The notes beneath the pieces are model-generated. The model was not told the origin of the DNA and made no database searches. It saw nothing but the letters and a program-made list of their open reading frames with translations. Shown piece by piece: positions 1-12,113 of a stretch of DNA of 64,000 nt. The position numbers and the translations under genes were made by a program. Where the stretch lies: assembly GCA_001414345.1 (NCBI GenBank), contig LLCB01000038.1, positions 62,001 through 126,000 on the forward strand. Direction: 5' to 3'. The first letter of the stretch is position 1. The number at the start of each line of letters is the position of its first letter. The DNA comes from Hymenoscyphus infarciens (Eukaryota; Ascomycota; Leotiomycetes; Helotiales; Helotiaceae).

Positions 1-540
1 AGAGTATTTACCACATCAAGGGAATGTGACTGCCCAAATCCACATCTTCAACTTAACCATGCCATTGATACTCGAGGGCAAGACAAAAAAGATAATGGCC
101 GTTTCTTCTAGACAGGGCGATTATCTAATCTCTACAAAGTATAATGTTACGAATCAAGCCCTATACGCAATCAGCAAAGCAGGGCTTGATATTACAGTAG
201 CTACTAGCTAAGCTTAGCGCGCAATATGCCAGCGAGGGTGTTCTTCTGATGTCCGTTTCGCCGGGATTCGTCGATACGGGTGTTTTCAACTATCGTAAGA
301 CTCCCCCCTGCTGATTAGAAACCGAAATTTCAAATTAATGATGCTATAGTTACGGAGGAGCAAACACAAATTATGGCTGGAAATGGAGCGAAATTTGCGA
401 GATACAATCCACGTACCAAGGGACCAACTACTCCTGAGGCCGCTGCTGCTCAGATGCTTGGTGTTCTTGAGAGAGCCAGTGTTGATGCTGGGGATGGGGA
501 GACTTTGGTTTACCAATTTGGGAATAGACAATGGTTATAA
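1..540 (+). pseudogene. Short-chain dehydrogenase (SDR), 3' part, frameshifted
   Basis: The 3' two thirds of a Rossmann-fold NAD(P)-dependent short-chain dehydrogenase, open to the left edge. The first frame reads through IHIFNLTMPLI, KIMAVSS and the catalytic YAISKAG (YxxxK) motif. It then hits a stop at 209-211. The family sequence resumes in another frame as AKLSAQYASEGVLLMSVSPG, the PG motif of the SDR C-half. The shift is explained by 7 extra bases (TAGCT-AC-TAGCT, 198-209). A 55-bp phase-1 intron (GTAAGA...CTATAG, 295-349) links VDTGVFNY to a tail ending FGNRQWL and TAA at 538-540. Related fungal SDRs are about 250-290 aa, so the N-terminal cofactor-binding part lies in the previous window. 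SDR identity is secure; calling it a pseudogene rests on the 7-bp shift, which could also be a sequencing error. Confidence 0.75.
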
Positions 541-1270
541 GCGAACCGAGAGAATTGGGGGGAGACTGCTCCCTAAGGGATAAAGTGCACACTGTATTTA
601 CGCAACATTTGCTCACTCCCCTTTTGTCCATAACGCTTAGAAATATTATCAGAAGAATTTCAATGCCTTGTTTCCACTTCTATTCGCCTCGTCGTAAAAT
701 CACAAGTGTATATCCCGTGTAGATGTACCTATGGTGCTCCAAGAGTATATCACACTCCAAACCCAGAGAAACTAGCCCAGGACGTTTGCAAACTCCAACC
801 CCAATAGTCCTCCGATCCACTACTTCTCGGATTCCAGTCGAGTCTAGGAGATTCCGATTCTCAAACGAGTAGTCTCTCGTCTTCGTCGCTTTTGCAGATG
901 GCGGCATCGTCGTTTCGCGCTCTTCGGGGATCCGGATGCCTCATAGAAGATGGGATCAACAACGACCCTTCCCTTGAATCTCGTGGTGTCTAGTGCTCTC
1001 AATGGAAATTTATCCATTGGTTAATCCATAGATATATCTACTAGAGTATCCAGGGATTTATTGTTTTAAATTATGTATAAGATTTTTAAAAGTGGAGGTG
1101 AGGAGGACTTGGTGCTTTTTAAAGTGACATATATTTAATGATTTGAAACTTCTAGAAGGCTTAGATTAATTAAATGAGTAGAACAAAGTACGGGAAGTAT
1201 GTTACTAACTTTGAGTAAATGTCTAGACTGGAATTAGTTAATTCCAGAATTAGTGAATAAAGTATACATA
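541..1270. other. Non-coding stretch, transition into AT-rich block
   Basis: No convincing gene. Base composition is normal to about 1,000 and then turns sharply AT-rich. Short open frames here have no family features and I take them as chance. Confidence 0.6.
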
Positions 1271-1957
1271 GAGCGTCCCGGATATACCAAAAGGTTAGAT
1301 TTGACTAAATCGTAAAATATAAATCGTAAATCACAAATCGCAAAAGTTAAGTATTTATAGCTAGATTGACTAAGGCCTCTAAGAGCTATAGCTAAACTTA
1401 AATTATATTATACTATCTACTTACTCTCTTACTCCTTATTCTGTTCTTTTATATATTACGTATACCGAGAGAGTATAGGTGAGAGCATAGGTGAGAGAGA
1501 GTAAGAGAGTAAGTAAACATTTCGAGGGAAAGTTTTTCCTAGTATAGATAAGCGGAGTTTAGCTAAAGTAGTAAACAATCCTCTCTCACTCTTCTCTACT
1601 TCCTCTTACTCTCTCTGTCTCTTATTTATCTAGAAATAATAAGAAGAATACGATATAAGAGTTAGGTAATAGGTAGTAAAGATATAATAGTAAGGAGACG
1701 ATAGCGAGAAGACGATAGCGAGAGAGCGATGTTACTACTATATACTTATTATCTCTCGCTATTTTTTAATTAGCTAGTTACTATAGTTAAGACTGTCTAG
1801 TCTTAATATAGAGCGAGGGGAGAGAGAGAAGAGAAGAGAAGAAGAGAGAGGGAATTTAATTATTCTCTTTCTTACTTATAGAAAGTAACATTTTACGCTT
1901 TAAGATTTCCTATTTACGATTTAGTTGATCTAACTTTTTAGTGTATTTAGGATGCTA
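1271..1957. mobile_element. TA-flanked terminal-inverted-repeat element (about 687 bp)
   Basis: The left end (about 1271-1350, AGCGTCCCGGATATACC...) and the reverse complement of the right end (about 1885-1957, AGCATCCTAAATACACT...) match over roughly 50 bases. Most differences are C/T or A/G transitions, as expected after RIP. Both ends abut TA (1269-1270 and 1958-1959), the target duplication of Tc1/mariner-type elements. The interior is AT-rich with GAGAG-type low-complexity runs and no readable transposase, so this is a non-autonomous or dead element. The exact ends could be off by one or two bases. Confidence 0.6.
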
Positions 1958-4332
1958 TAATACAAGTTCGTTCGCTTAAACTATTTCTACTCTAAAACAT
2001 ATCTTTCTAGGTAATATTGAAGTTAGAATCGATGTGGTTGTTTAAGACTGCTCTAGTAGACTTTACTTACTCACTATAGATTTGCCTAATTTACCTACGG
2101 TTTTGTTAGCACTCGGTGTAAACCGCCAAATAGCGAAAATGAGACTTTTACTAAGATGAAATTCAATAACTAATTTGCTTCTCTTCACTGACATCTCACT
2201 CACTCTTCTATGACTACGACTCTCAAAACCTAGCACCTCACTACCTAAACAACGTCCACTTCAACTTCTTAACAACCCCTGGACTTCTAATTCCAGTTAC
2301 GATATGTTATTCGTCTATGTTAACCCGAAGTACAGTTTGTTTACTTAGAGATGAAATATATACGAGTCAGCGGCTTTAAACCTGTATACTTGCTATCAAC
2401 TCCATCTTTAGAAAATCTCACTTATCGCTACTCTAATCTTTCCATCAACTTAAAGAAAGCAAATTGTGGTTGTACTACGAATTCAAGGTAAAGATGGGGT
2501 TGCAAATGTTTAACGAGATACCCGTCTCATTAGTAGGCTAGCATATTAATTTAAAAAGAGTCGATTAGATAATCCCAACCATCCTAGTTATTGCAGGGCC
2601 ACAAAAGAGAGATTTCGATCTGCCATTGTTGAAATGGCAAAGAAAGAAAATAGAAAGAACCGACTGGTAAACTACCAAAGCCTATTCGTAATTCAGATAA
2701 GATAGGATTTAAACGAGTCACTTTTGGTAACTTAGATCTACGCTGAAAACTCCCTTTGTGCTCTTCTAGAGAAGAAGCCAGAACTTGCAAATAATGATAT
2801 ACTTGTATTATTGAATATCTCGCTTATCAACATTAGCAACTATCACAAACCTATTCCCCCTCTAATCCTCGCCTTCAACACCCTACTTATAACCTGCCTC
2901 GCCCTCCAAGCAGCCCATTCATCAACAGATCTTATCTCATCCTCTTCTCCTTCCTCAATCTTCGGAATAACATCAGTGGACTAACAGTGTTCCTATATAA
3001 CACCTTGTTTCACCCCCGTACCTAACCTATTTGCTGGATTTAGTATACTGTCAGTTGGCACTTACTTGTTAGCCGTCCAGGTTTAGAGAGGAATATGTAC
3101 CTTAAAGGCAAAGAGATAGTTTAAGAGATAGTCATAGAACGCTTTGAAGTGCTGTCTAAATATAGAATAGTCTCTGAATTTAGAACTAAATCTAGGCTAC
3201 TCTACGGGCAGGCCGAATATTTAGATAACCGTCTCTTTAGAACTATTCTAAACTGTCTAAACCTAAAAAGACTATCTAACTTCTAGAACTATTATATATC
3301 CTAGAAGTATCTACTACTTAGAACTATCTAAAATGTTTTCGTCTTTTCTAAAATTATAATAGCACGAAATATATACAACTATAGAGAAGGTATATAGAAG
3401 TGTGTTTAGCAGGATAAAGTATATAAATACTAGGCTCTAATATAGAAGAAAAGACTAAATTAGGCCTTTTCTAACTATAGAAGAGTAAGCAGCTATATAT
3501 AAAAGGTTAGATAGTACTAAAAGGTCTAAAATCTAAAGCCTAAAACCTTTCTAAATTATATAATATAAAATAATAATAGCTAAAAGCTAATATAAGAGCT
3601 GAAATCTTATATATATAGTAAGTAAACTCGGCTATTCAGAATAGTAGACTATTATAAAAATAGTCTTTAGAACTATTCTAGAACTATTCTAGAATAGTTC
3701 TAGATTCTAGGTATATAGACTATATAGCTCTACGTTTAGATATTCTATAAAACCTCGTATCTATATAAAAAAAACCTAGCGTACTCTATTTACCTACTTA
3801 TACTACTCGTAGCCTACTACGTACGTAGGTAAACTTTCGCTAAATCGATTATTTTTATAACTTATATTACTATAGCGTTAGTATTAGAGTACTATAAGTA
3901 TTACCGAGTATCTAAAGATATTTATATATATCTCTACTTCTTAAGCTAGAGCGTCTAATATAGTCTTAGATTTTTAAGAGCGTTCTATAATAGTTCTAGC
4001 TTTAATACTTATTCTTTAATACTTTATATAAAAATATTAATTCTTAAGATTAAGAACTATAGTTAATAGTTCTTAGAGGAAATTATTCTATAACTATTTT
4101 AAGTTAAAACTATCTATTTAAAAGATAATTAAAAAAGTTAGAGATAATAAAATGATAAGACTATTTAATATTACTTATAAGAGTATCTAGATTTCTAAAA
4201 AGTTATATAACTAGCTTTTAAACTCTCTTTTTACTTTTAAGATAATTAGTAGATCTACTAAATAAACTATATATAAAAAACCTCTTTTAAATTTACGATT
4301 CGTTTCTTATTTTTATTAGTTAATTTACTCTA
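1958..4332. other. AT-rich RIP-like block, no gene readable
   Basis: No open frame of note on either strand. About 2,000-3,070 is a little less AT-rich than what follows and may be an older decayed sequence. Around 3,660-3,710 there is a palindromic run built from copies of GAACTATTCTA and its complement. I could not assign these 2.4 kb to a transposon family. Confidence 0.5.
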
Positions 4333-4438
4333 CTAGGCGTAGTTTTTTCTAAACGTCTCTTAGCTCGTTACCACTTTTTAGTACGCTTTTAGTACTAAAA
4401 CTAAGTAAAAACTACTTAATACCTACTTCTATTCTTAT

Positions 4439-4610
4439 TGTTAGTATATATATTCAAGAGGTAAATAGCGATTCGGATTAGTATACGTAGGTATACGTAT
4501 ACTTGCTTAGAGGCTACTTAAGTAGGTATCGTAGCTAGCTTTACTTAGTATATACGAATAATAATATAACTCTTTTTATATCGCTTTTATAACTATAAGT
4601 TATACTAATA
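4439..4610 (+). repeat. 5' LTR of copia element
   Basis: 172 bp, matching 10441-10612 throughout except mainly for transitions. The shared core includes TAGTATACGTA and GTAGCTAGCTTTAC. Preceded by CTTAT at 4434-4438. Confidence 0.85.
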
Positions 4611-6519
4611 CTAATTAGTAGACGTATAGATTAGATACTTAGTTACTTTATATATTTCTACTATAGATATGCTTATATAAAAGTAAACTTGATATTACTA
4701 GTAGACTCCCTTTCTCTGATTATAACTCCTTCTACTATTTAATAACTTTTCGATAATATACTATAAATGCTTCTTAAGATAAGAAGCGCCGATTATGAAT
4801 ATTAACTCCTTACTAACCTCCTCTTATCTACCGAGATAATTTATACTCTCTAAGATACTTATTTACTTAAAACCTAAATTCTCTTTTACCTACTAAGTAA
4901 AGTATAAATAGACTTTTAATAATATCTAAATTTAATTTAAGTAATAATAATATCTATAATATCTATAATATAATAGATATACTAACACCGATTTCAACGA
5001 CTTTAGAGGCTTTAACTTTAGTACTAAAATAAGCTCTAAAGCTAGTACTAAAGCTAAAGTTAATATAAATAGAAGAGACGATTTTTATAGCTAAATAAGA
5101 AGAGGAGTATACTAAAGAAGAGAACGAAGACCTTCTTCTTTAGAACGAATTTTAAGTAGACTTTAAAGAATAAGATTAAGATAAATTTATTAAAATCTAC
5201 TAATCTACTACTACTAAGTTATAACGAATACTTTATAAAAGAGGTATATAGATTAAGATAAATAAATATAAGATACTTATATCTTAAGCACTATATAATA
5301 CTACTACTAAGGTTAACTAAACTAAGTAGTTAGAGAAAGAATTAAAAGATATAGTATTAAGAGAAGCTAGTACTAAAGAATTTAGATCCTATTATAAATA
5401 TATAGTAGAATATACTAAAAGATAATAAAAGCTATAATAATAATAACTCTAATAATAATAACCTTCTGCTGAAAATATTACTTAAAATACTTAATCTAAG
5501 ACGAAGGCTAGAGATAAAGCTTTATAAGTATCTACTATATAATAATAATAATAACTGACATTATTATAATAACTAATACTTTTAACGACTTTAATCTTAC
5601 TAACTAAAAAGAAAGACTTAAGCGATCTAGTATAACCTCTAATCTAACTTTTAAGTCTACTAAAAGATAACTAGACCTTCTTCTTTATATCCTATTAATT
5701 TAGTAAAGATACTAGTAGCAACGATTTTAATAATACCTTTAAGTATCTAGAATATAATTAGTAATAAGATAATTATAGTAGAAGGCTACTAGTATAAATA
5801 AATATAGTATATTTTAAAGATAAATTTCCTTCTTAAAGTTTAAAGGGTTAAGACTACTCTTATATATTAGGCACTCTTATAAAAGTATATAAGAATAATT
5901 AAAAGTATAGTAGAAAAGAAGATAACTTTATAATTAAAGTTATAATATTTAAGAATATATATAAGAGAAGTAGGGTATTACTAGCGATTTACTCTCTTAC
6001 CTTCTCTACTATATTAAAAGGTAACGCTTTAAATTACTTTTATATTATACTTTTTAATAAAAATAATAATTAATCTTTTAAAGTTTTATCTATATCTATA
6101 TAATAATACTTTAAAGATAAACTTTATAAAAGAGGCTAATTATCTAAGTAGAATAATATCGATTTATAGGAGATAGTTTAAGTATCTAGAGTATTAATAT
6201 TATAGTCTTTTAAAGATATATTATTAAGACTTAATTTACTAAGATTTTCCCTCTCTATAGACTTTTATACTAATAGTTAGTTTTCAAATAAGCTAATTTT
6301 AGTATATAAAAAGGTTCTAGATTATACTATTATAATATTAACCTTACTCTAAGACTCTTCGATTTCTAATACTATTATCTTCTTATAAAGTTCAATCTAA
6401 TTCTATATAAAAGTCTACCTAGAGATAGTTATAAACGAAACTATAATAACTAAGAGGCACTTCTATAAGAGTAGATAATATAGTATAAATAAATTCAGTA
6501 ATATAGATTAATATAAGAA

Positions 6520-6580
6520 GAAGAGGACATATTATATATATAGAAAGGACGACTATTTATCTTAGGATTATAGTTAAGAA
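6520..6580 (+). pseudogene. Copia Gag zinc-knuckle relic
   Basis: The frame reads KRTYYIYRKDDYLS, stop, DYS. With TAT taken as RIP-altered TGT, the tyrosines fall where fungal copia Gag proteins have the cysteines of their zinc knuckle (of the CYxCxKxxCxS type). This is an interpretation through presumed mutations; the frame itself is broken by stops on both sides. Confidence 0.5.
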
Positions 6581-9500
6581 GAGTAGGACTATTACTTCGC
6601 TAAATAGACTAATAAGAATTCTAAATACTTTAAAAATAAGTAAGATAGGTATACTAGAAAGGTATATAATATAAACATAGTATATACTTAGAGTACCTAA
6701 GAGGAGGAGATATTAGAGACACTTTAAGCTATTACTTTATTAAAAGAAAATAGTTACTTATTAGACACTAGCTTAGATAATAAAGTTATCTATTATAATA
6801 TTACTTCTATAAGATTTATTAATAATTTTAATACTAAATAACTTATTACAAATTTAATAAGTTTAATACAAAAACATGTTATTAATAGATATATTTTATA
6901 AAACCTAAACAACCTAAATAATACTTCTAATATTATATATAAATTTATAGAAGAAGTATTTATAATAATAGCTAAAAGATATATAAAAGAGAACTTCTTT
7001 AATATAATAATCGATATTAGAGTAGCTTAAAAATTAAGTATAGGATATAACTAATATCTTATGTATATTAGACTTATTAAAAACGTTTTAATTAATAAAG
7101 GTATAAAGAGTTAATTTAATATCTAGTTTAATAAGGATATACTCTATCTTTAGAATCGATAATAATTAATATACTAATTAGAAAAGCTAAATTCTATATA
7201 GTATAATCTAATACTCCTTTTATCCTTTATATTAATAATATAGATAACCTAAAAGTTATTTTAAATAATCTTTAAAATGTACTTATTTAAGAGAATAAGA
7301 AAGAAGTAGAGATTAAAAGATTCTCTATTATATAACGATTTAAATACTCTTTTCTATTCTAAGATAAAGCTATATATAACTTTATATAAGAATATCTAAT
7401 ATTTCTTATAAATATTAATATTTAATAACTTTATAAGTAATTTAGCTACTTATTAGTACTAAGATTATAATATATACTAGAAAGAGCTAGATATTATATT
7501 AACTAAGGTATTCTTTAATATCTTATTAAATTTTATAAATACTATTAAAAGTATAGAAGTTTGCCTAGCTGATTTAAGTTTACTCTTTATAATAACTTTA
7601 AATTTAATTATAGTATTTTAATTAATACTTTCTTTCTTAATAAGTAAGCAGTCTTATACTATATAGACAAAGTAATAAGGTATTAAGTAGGTAACTTTTT
7701 ACTAGATATAAAAGCAACGACTATATAGAAGGTCTTCTAAAGATATTAGATTAATATATATCTTAGACTCTCTAATTATATTATTATAAATACTAGGATA
7801 AACTTTATTAGAAAGGACTTTATATACTCTACTACTAGAATAGATACTATAGTAAAAACTATACTAGTTAAGATATATAATTTAATTAGTATAGTAGAAT
7901 AATACTATAGACTAATTTAATAAGTATATAATATTATATATAAATAAGAGCCTTATCTCTTATAAAGTTTAGTACTTTAAATAGCCTTTAAAGTAATTAA
8001 TAATACAGTAGACTTAAATAGTCTAGTCTCTACTCTATTAATATATAGAGTATATACTTAAATAACCGTAAACAACGTACCTTTATAACCGATTTCCATA
8101 AGGTTAGAGACTTATAAGAAGGCTACTTAAGAAGTATAAAAGTAGATTATATCCTACTAAGTTAAAAAAGCTCTTAATATATAAAATAGACTAATTAACT
8201 AAGTTAAGAACTTACTCTTAAATTTAGACGTTTTAGTATAGAGAGAGTATATAAAGTCTTAGATAAAACCTTTTATCTTTTAAGGAATTAAGAATAAAAA
8301 CTATATTATAGTACTACTAAGTAGTCCTATAAAGTTTTAATCTATAGTTATAAAGCTATACTTTATTAAAACTTCTAAAACTTCTAAAATAGTACTAGTA
8401 ACTAAAGAAGTTTCTAGTATAGTACTATTTAAAATAATACTATAACTCTATAAAAAAGAGAGAACTTTTAAGTAATAGAGTAGATAAGATATTAAATAAT
8501 ATTCGCCTTCTCTCTAATACTAACTTCGATAGTTATAGATCTACTAAAACACTAATATTCTAGAAACTATACTAGAATCTCTCTAGAAGTACAGATATAA
8601 ACAGCTTTAAAAGTATTCAAAGCCTCTAAGTAATATCAAAGTATTATTCTAGTAGTTAAACACTTTTATTAACAATATTAACTATATTACTCTTAAAGAT
8701 ATTAAAACTTTTCTTACTAATTTAAGTAAACCTTATAATATTAAAGTCTTTATAGCTAATAATAGTATAATATATATTAAATTACAATAAAAGGAGATTA
8801 ATAGATTAACTAATTATAGTGTTTTTAAGATTATCACCTAGAAGGAGTTATCTTCTAATACTAGAATATTTAGATTACGTTTTATAAATAATATTAAATT
8901 TAAGAGTATAGTACTTACTTTCGTAAAGTTAAGATTAGTTATCTAAGCTTATAATAATACTAGAAAGTCTCTAGTACTTACCTAGATACCTACTATTTAA
9001 AGAGTTAGCTAGAGAATAATCCTTATACTTATTATAATACTTCTAGGCTTATAAGTATTTATTTAGAATATTATATAAGTATATACCTAATTATTAACTA
9101 ACTTAAATTAAAAATTCTTTATACGCTCTCTTAAAAGTTATTCTTAATAGGAAGATATATTCTTTAAAGTAATTAGGTTATTATATAGTATTCTAGAAGC
9201 TAGTAATTATTAGTTTATAATATACTATAAACACTATATTCTAAGGCTTATAATAGAATAGTTAATATTTAACCTCTATCTTTTATATACTAAGTTATAC
9301 TAATATAATAAGTAAGTAAAGTTAGATACCTCTTTTAGTATAGTAGACCTTTAAACTAATAATACTCTTATACTTACTAATAACGTCTTTACTAATAAAG
9401 AAGAGGTTACTATTAATAAGGCTAGATTTATATCTAAGAAGAGAGAAGAGCTTACTATTAACTATCTAATTAAATTTAATAGAGAGCTAATTACTAAGTA

Positions 9501-9639
9501 TTAAGATAGCTCTATATCTCTTACTTAAGATTATGTAAAATACTTAGATTTAGTATAAAAAGCTCTAACTAAGATATCTAATATAAAAGAGATATTATAT
9601 ATAGTAGATACTAAAGATTAATATATTATATAATATACT

Positions 9640-10310
9640 AGAGGTGTATACTTAGTTATAGTATCCTAGTCTAAGGCTGCTTTTAACTTATTATATACTA
9701 CCTAAACTATTAATCCTTAAAATAATAATATTTTACTTCTTAATAAGCGAATTTAATAGTAAATCAACAATCTCTTAAGAGGACTTAAATTCATTAAATT
9801 AGATAAATCTTCTCTAAAGTTATATGCTTTTACTAATAGATTATTTACTAATAATAAGGACTTATTATTATAAATTAGTTATATTATTACTCTTATAGAC
9901 AAAGATAATAATACTAATATCTTATATTAGTCTTCTATCAAATATAAGAGAGTTACTTATAGTATTTTAGTATTAGAATTATATATAATAAGCTCTAGAT
10001 TTAATACTATAGCTTTAATAAAATCAACTTTTAAAAGTATCTTAGGATTTAAAGTACTACTTATAGTATATACTAATTCGAAGTCTATTTATAAATATAT
10101 AGCTAAATTAGATACGACTAAGAAGAAGCAACTAATAATTAACGTTATATACTTATAAGAAGTATATAAATTAAGAGAGATTAATAAGATTAAATAGATT
10201 AATAGTAAGAGTAATCCTATAGATACTATAACTAAAAAGAGTTACTATAATACTCTATAAAAGTTAATTAATACTAATAAGCTAGATATTAACCTTATAG
10301 AATAAGTAGA
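9640..10310 (+). pseudogene. Copia RT-end/RNase H domain relic
   Basis: Despite several stops, one frame follows the C-terminal part of fungal copia polyproteins closely: RGVYLVIVSQSKAAFNLL, NKRI, RGLKF, then an RNase H-like stretch with FTNRLFTNNKDL, SSIKYKRVTYS, VLELY, VYTNSKSIYKY and INSKSNPIDTITK. In intact relatives FTN is FVDGS/FTDGS and TNSKS is TDSKS, so catalytic aspartates appear changed to asparagine by G-to-A transitions. The domain lies just upstream of the 3' LTR, as expected. Confidence 0.75.
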
Positions 10311-10440
10311 ACGAAATAAGAGACTAAAATAGAGCCTCCTTATTAGTTGAGGATAGAGAATAAAGGGCTCTAATTAGTTAGATTAGATATATGATTTTTA
10401 ATAGTTTTAAGTAACTTCTATTATTTTAAAGAAGTACTAG

Positions 10441-10612
10441 TATCAGTATATATATTTAAAAGGTAAATAGCGATTTAGATTAGTATACGTAAGTATACGT
10501 ATACTCGCTTAGAAGCTACTTAAGTAGACATCGTAGCTAGCTTTACTCAGTATATATAAACGATAATATAACTCTTTTTATATCGCTTTTATAACCATAA
10601 GTTATACTAATA
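10441..10612 (+). repeat. 3' LTR of copia element
   Basis: 172 bp, same length and order as the 5' LTR. Followed by CTTAT at 10613-10617, which duplicates the bases in front of the 5' LTR. Confidence 0.85.
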
Positions 10613-10975
10613 CTTATAATTAATTAATAACTATAATATAAAATAGTAAAGAAATACTAAAGATCTAAAAGTTACTAAGCCTCTAAATAAAAGACTTCTT
10701 AATATATAGTCCTAGTTTAGTAGTATACTATTATTATTAGTTAAAGTAGACAGAATACTAATAAGCAAGAGTTACTTCTTTAGATACGAGATAACCTAGA
10801 TTATATATCTATTTCAGAGAGTAGTATTAGAAACCTTAGTTTCTATTACTTTTTATATAATAATACTTAATTTTATATAATATATATATAGTAGAGATGA
10901 AAAAAGAGAGTTATATTTAAGCAAGAAACTAAGCTGAAAATTAGCTAAGAACGCTTAGAAAATACTAGACCGAGT

Positions 10976-11127
10976 ATATAATATAATTAGAATAACTTTA
11001 TTAATCGTTTTATAAAATTTATATAAAATTATTTAACTAGACTATATTATATATAAACTTAAACTAGTAGCTTTTATTTAATCTCTAAATATTAACTAAT
11101 CTATAACCTAACTATTATATTAATATA
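10976..11127. other. Short AT-rich spacer
   Basis: No feature seen between the split inverted-repeat element and the next repeat pair. Confidence 0.5.
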
Positions 11128-12113
11128 TATTACGGAAAAAGAGAGTCTTATATAACTTCTTTTCTTTATATATATAGTAGAGTTTTCACCTTCTAAATTC
11201 AAGCTCCTTAGAGCGAAATACGTTATAGTTATAAGCTCGGTTTATATATATAGTATACTTTACACTTATAGTATACTCTTATAACTTTATCTTCTACTTA
11301 TTTATTTAACGTATTATAACGTATTTAGAACGCTCTCCGCTATTAGTCAGCGTAATCAACCTCTCCTCGATATAACGAGCACTCGAAAGCTCTACTATAA
11401 TCGAAGTAGAGCTCTTCTAACTTCGAATATAAGACTTTCTTAATAAGCGTAAATAAGAACTCTCCTAATAAGCGTAGACGAGACTCTCTTATAGAATACT
11501 CGGCTTCGAATATAGCGAAAGCCCTACTCGAGTAAGTATACTTTAATTAACAGCTTACTCTCGACGAGCTTATATAAAGCCCTTCGCGGAAGGCATTTAA
11601 ACCGGAAGCCTAGCGGCGCGCTAGCTTACTCTAAGAGGTGCTCGAAGATATATTCGAATTCGGAAGCCTAGTACTCTATAAAGCTAGTATACAAATACAA
11701 CGCTAACTACGAGCTACTACCTCTTACGAACGCTACCCGCTCTTTACTAAAGACACCGAAGCTAGAACTAAAGTAGAGTTAGAGCCGAGGTATAAGAGAG
11801 GAAGCTAGATAGGATCTAGGAGTAAGACTTTACTCTTAAGAATATTATCTAGAATTACTATTTAAGAGTTTAAAGTAATATATATAGCTCTATAGGTTTC
11901 TCTATAGTAGGAATAGGAGGCGATATAGTTAAGAGGTTCTTTTATAATCTAGTTTAAGTTTATAGGCTTAGGAAGCTATCGTTTTCCTAGACCTAAGAGG
12001 TATATTATAGAAAAAGAGGGTCTTACGTAACCTCTTTTCTCTATATATATAGCAGAGTTTTCATCTTCTAAATTCAAGCTCCTTAGAGCGTTTTTAACCT
12101 AAAAATACGTTAT
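11128..12113. repeat. About 100-bp direct repeat pair enclosing about 0.78 kb (TRIM-like)
   Basis: Copy A (11128-11227) and copy B (12003-12113) share about 90 bases, from TATTAYRGAAAAAGAG through CAAGCTCCTTAGAGCG to AAATACGTTATA. Most differences are transitions, and copy B has about 11 extra bases near its end. The enclosed segment is noticeably less AT-rich than its surroundings (for example 11,580-11,640) and has no readable coding frame. A small non-autonomous LTR (TRIM-like) element would look like this, but I cannot show TG...CA ends or a target duplication, so the class is open. Confidence 0.5.

Larger units (their letters stand above)
4439..10612 (+). mobile_element. Ty1/copia LTR retrotransposon, complete but RIP-inactivated
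   Basis: A 6,174-bp element with two 172-bp LTRs in direct orientation (4439-4610 and 10441-10612). It is flanked by the 5-bp duplication CTTAT (4434-4438 and 10613-10617), the target-site length expected for copia. The 5' LTR begins TG; the 3' LTR begins TA and both end TA where CA is expected, consistent with RIP-type transitions. Orientation is + because decayed Gag zinc-knuckle and RNase H sequences read on this strand in the order Gag then RNase H. No intact open frame remains. I did not locate the primer binding site with confidence. Confidence 0.85.
4333..10974. mobile_element. TA-flanked inverted-repeat element split by the copia insertion
   Basis: The left end (4333 onward, CTAGGCGTAGTTTTTTC...) and the reverse complement of the right end (10974 backward, CTCGGTCTAGTATTTTC...) are similar. 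Both also match the two ends of the small element at 14052-14165. TA flanks lie at 4331-4332 and 10975-10976. Without the copia element the host element would be about 0.46 kb, too short for a transposase, so it is a non-autonomous Tc1/mariner-like element that served as a landing site. It preserves a clean nesting order: this element first, the copia second. Confidence 0.6.

Noticed and set aside
3072..4330. Possible LTR or solo-LTR from repeated GAACTATTCTA phrases
   Set aside because: The phrases are short palindromic AT-rich units. No paired long repeat or target duplication could be found in the window.
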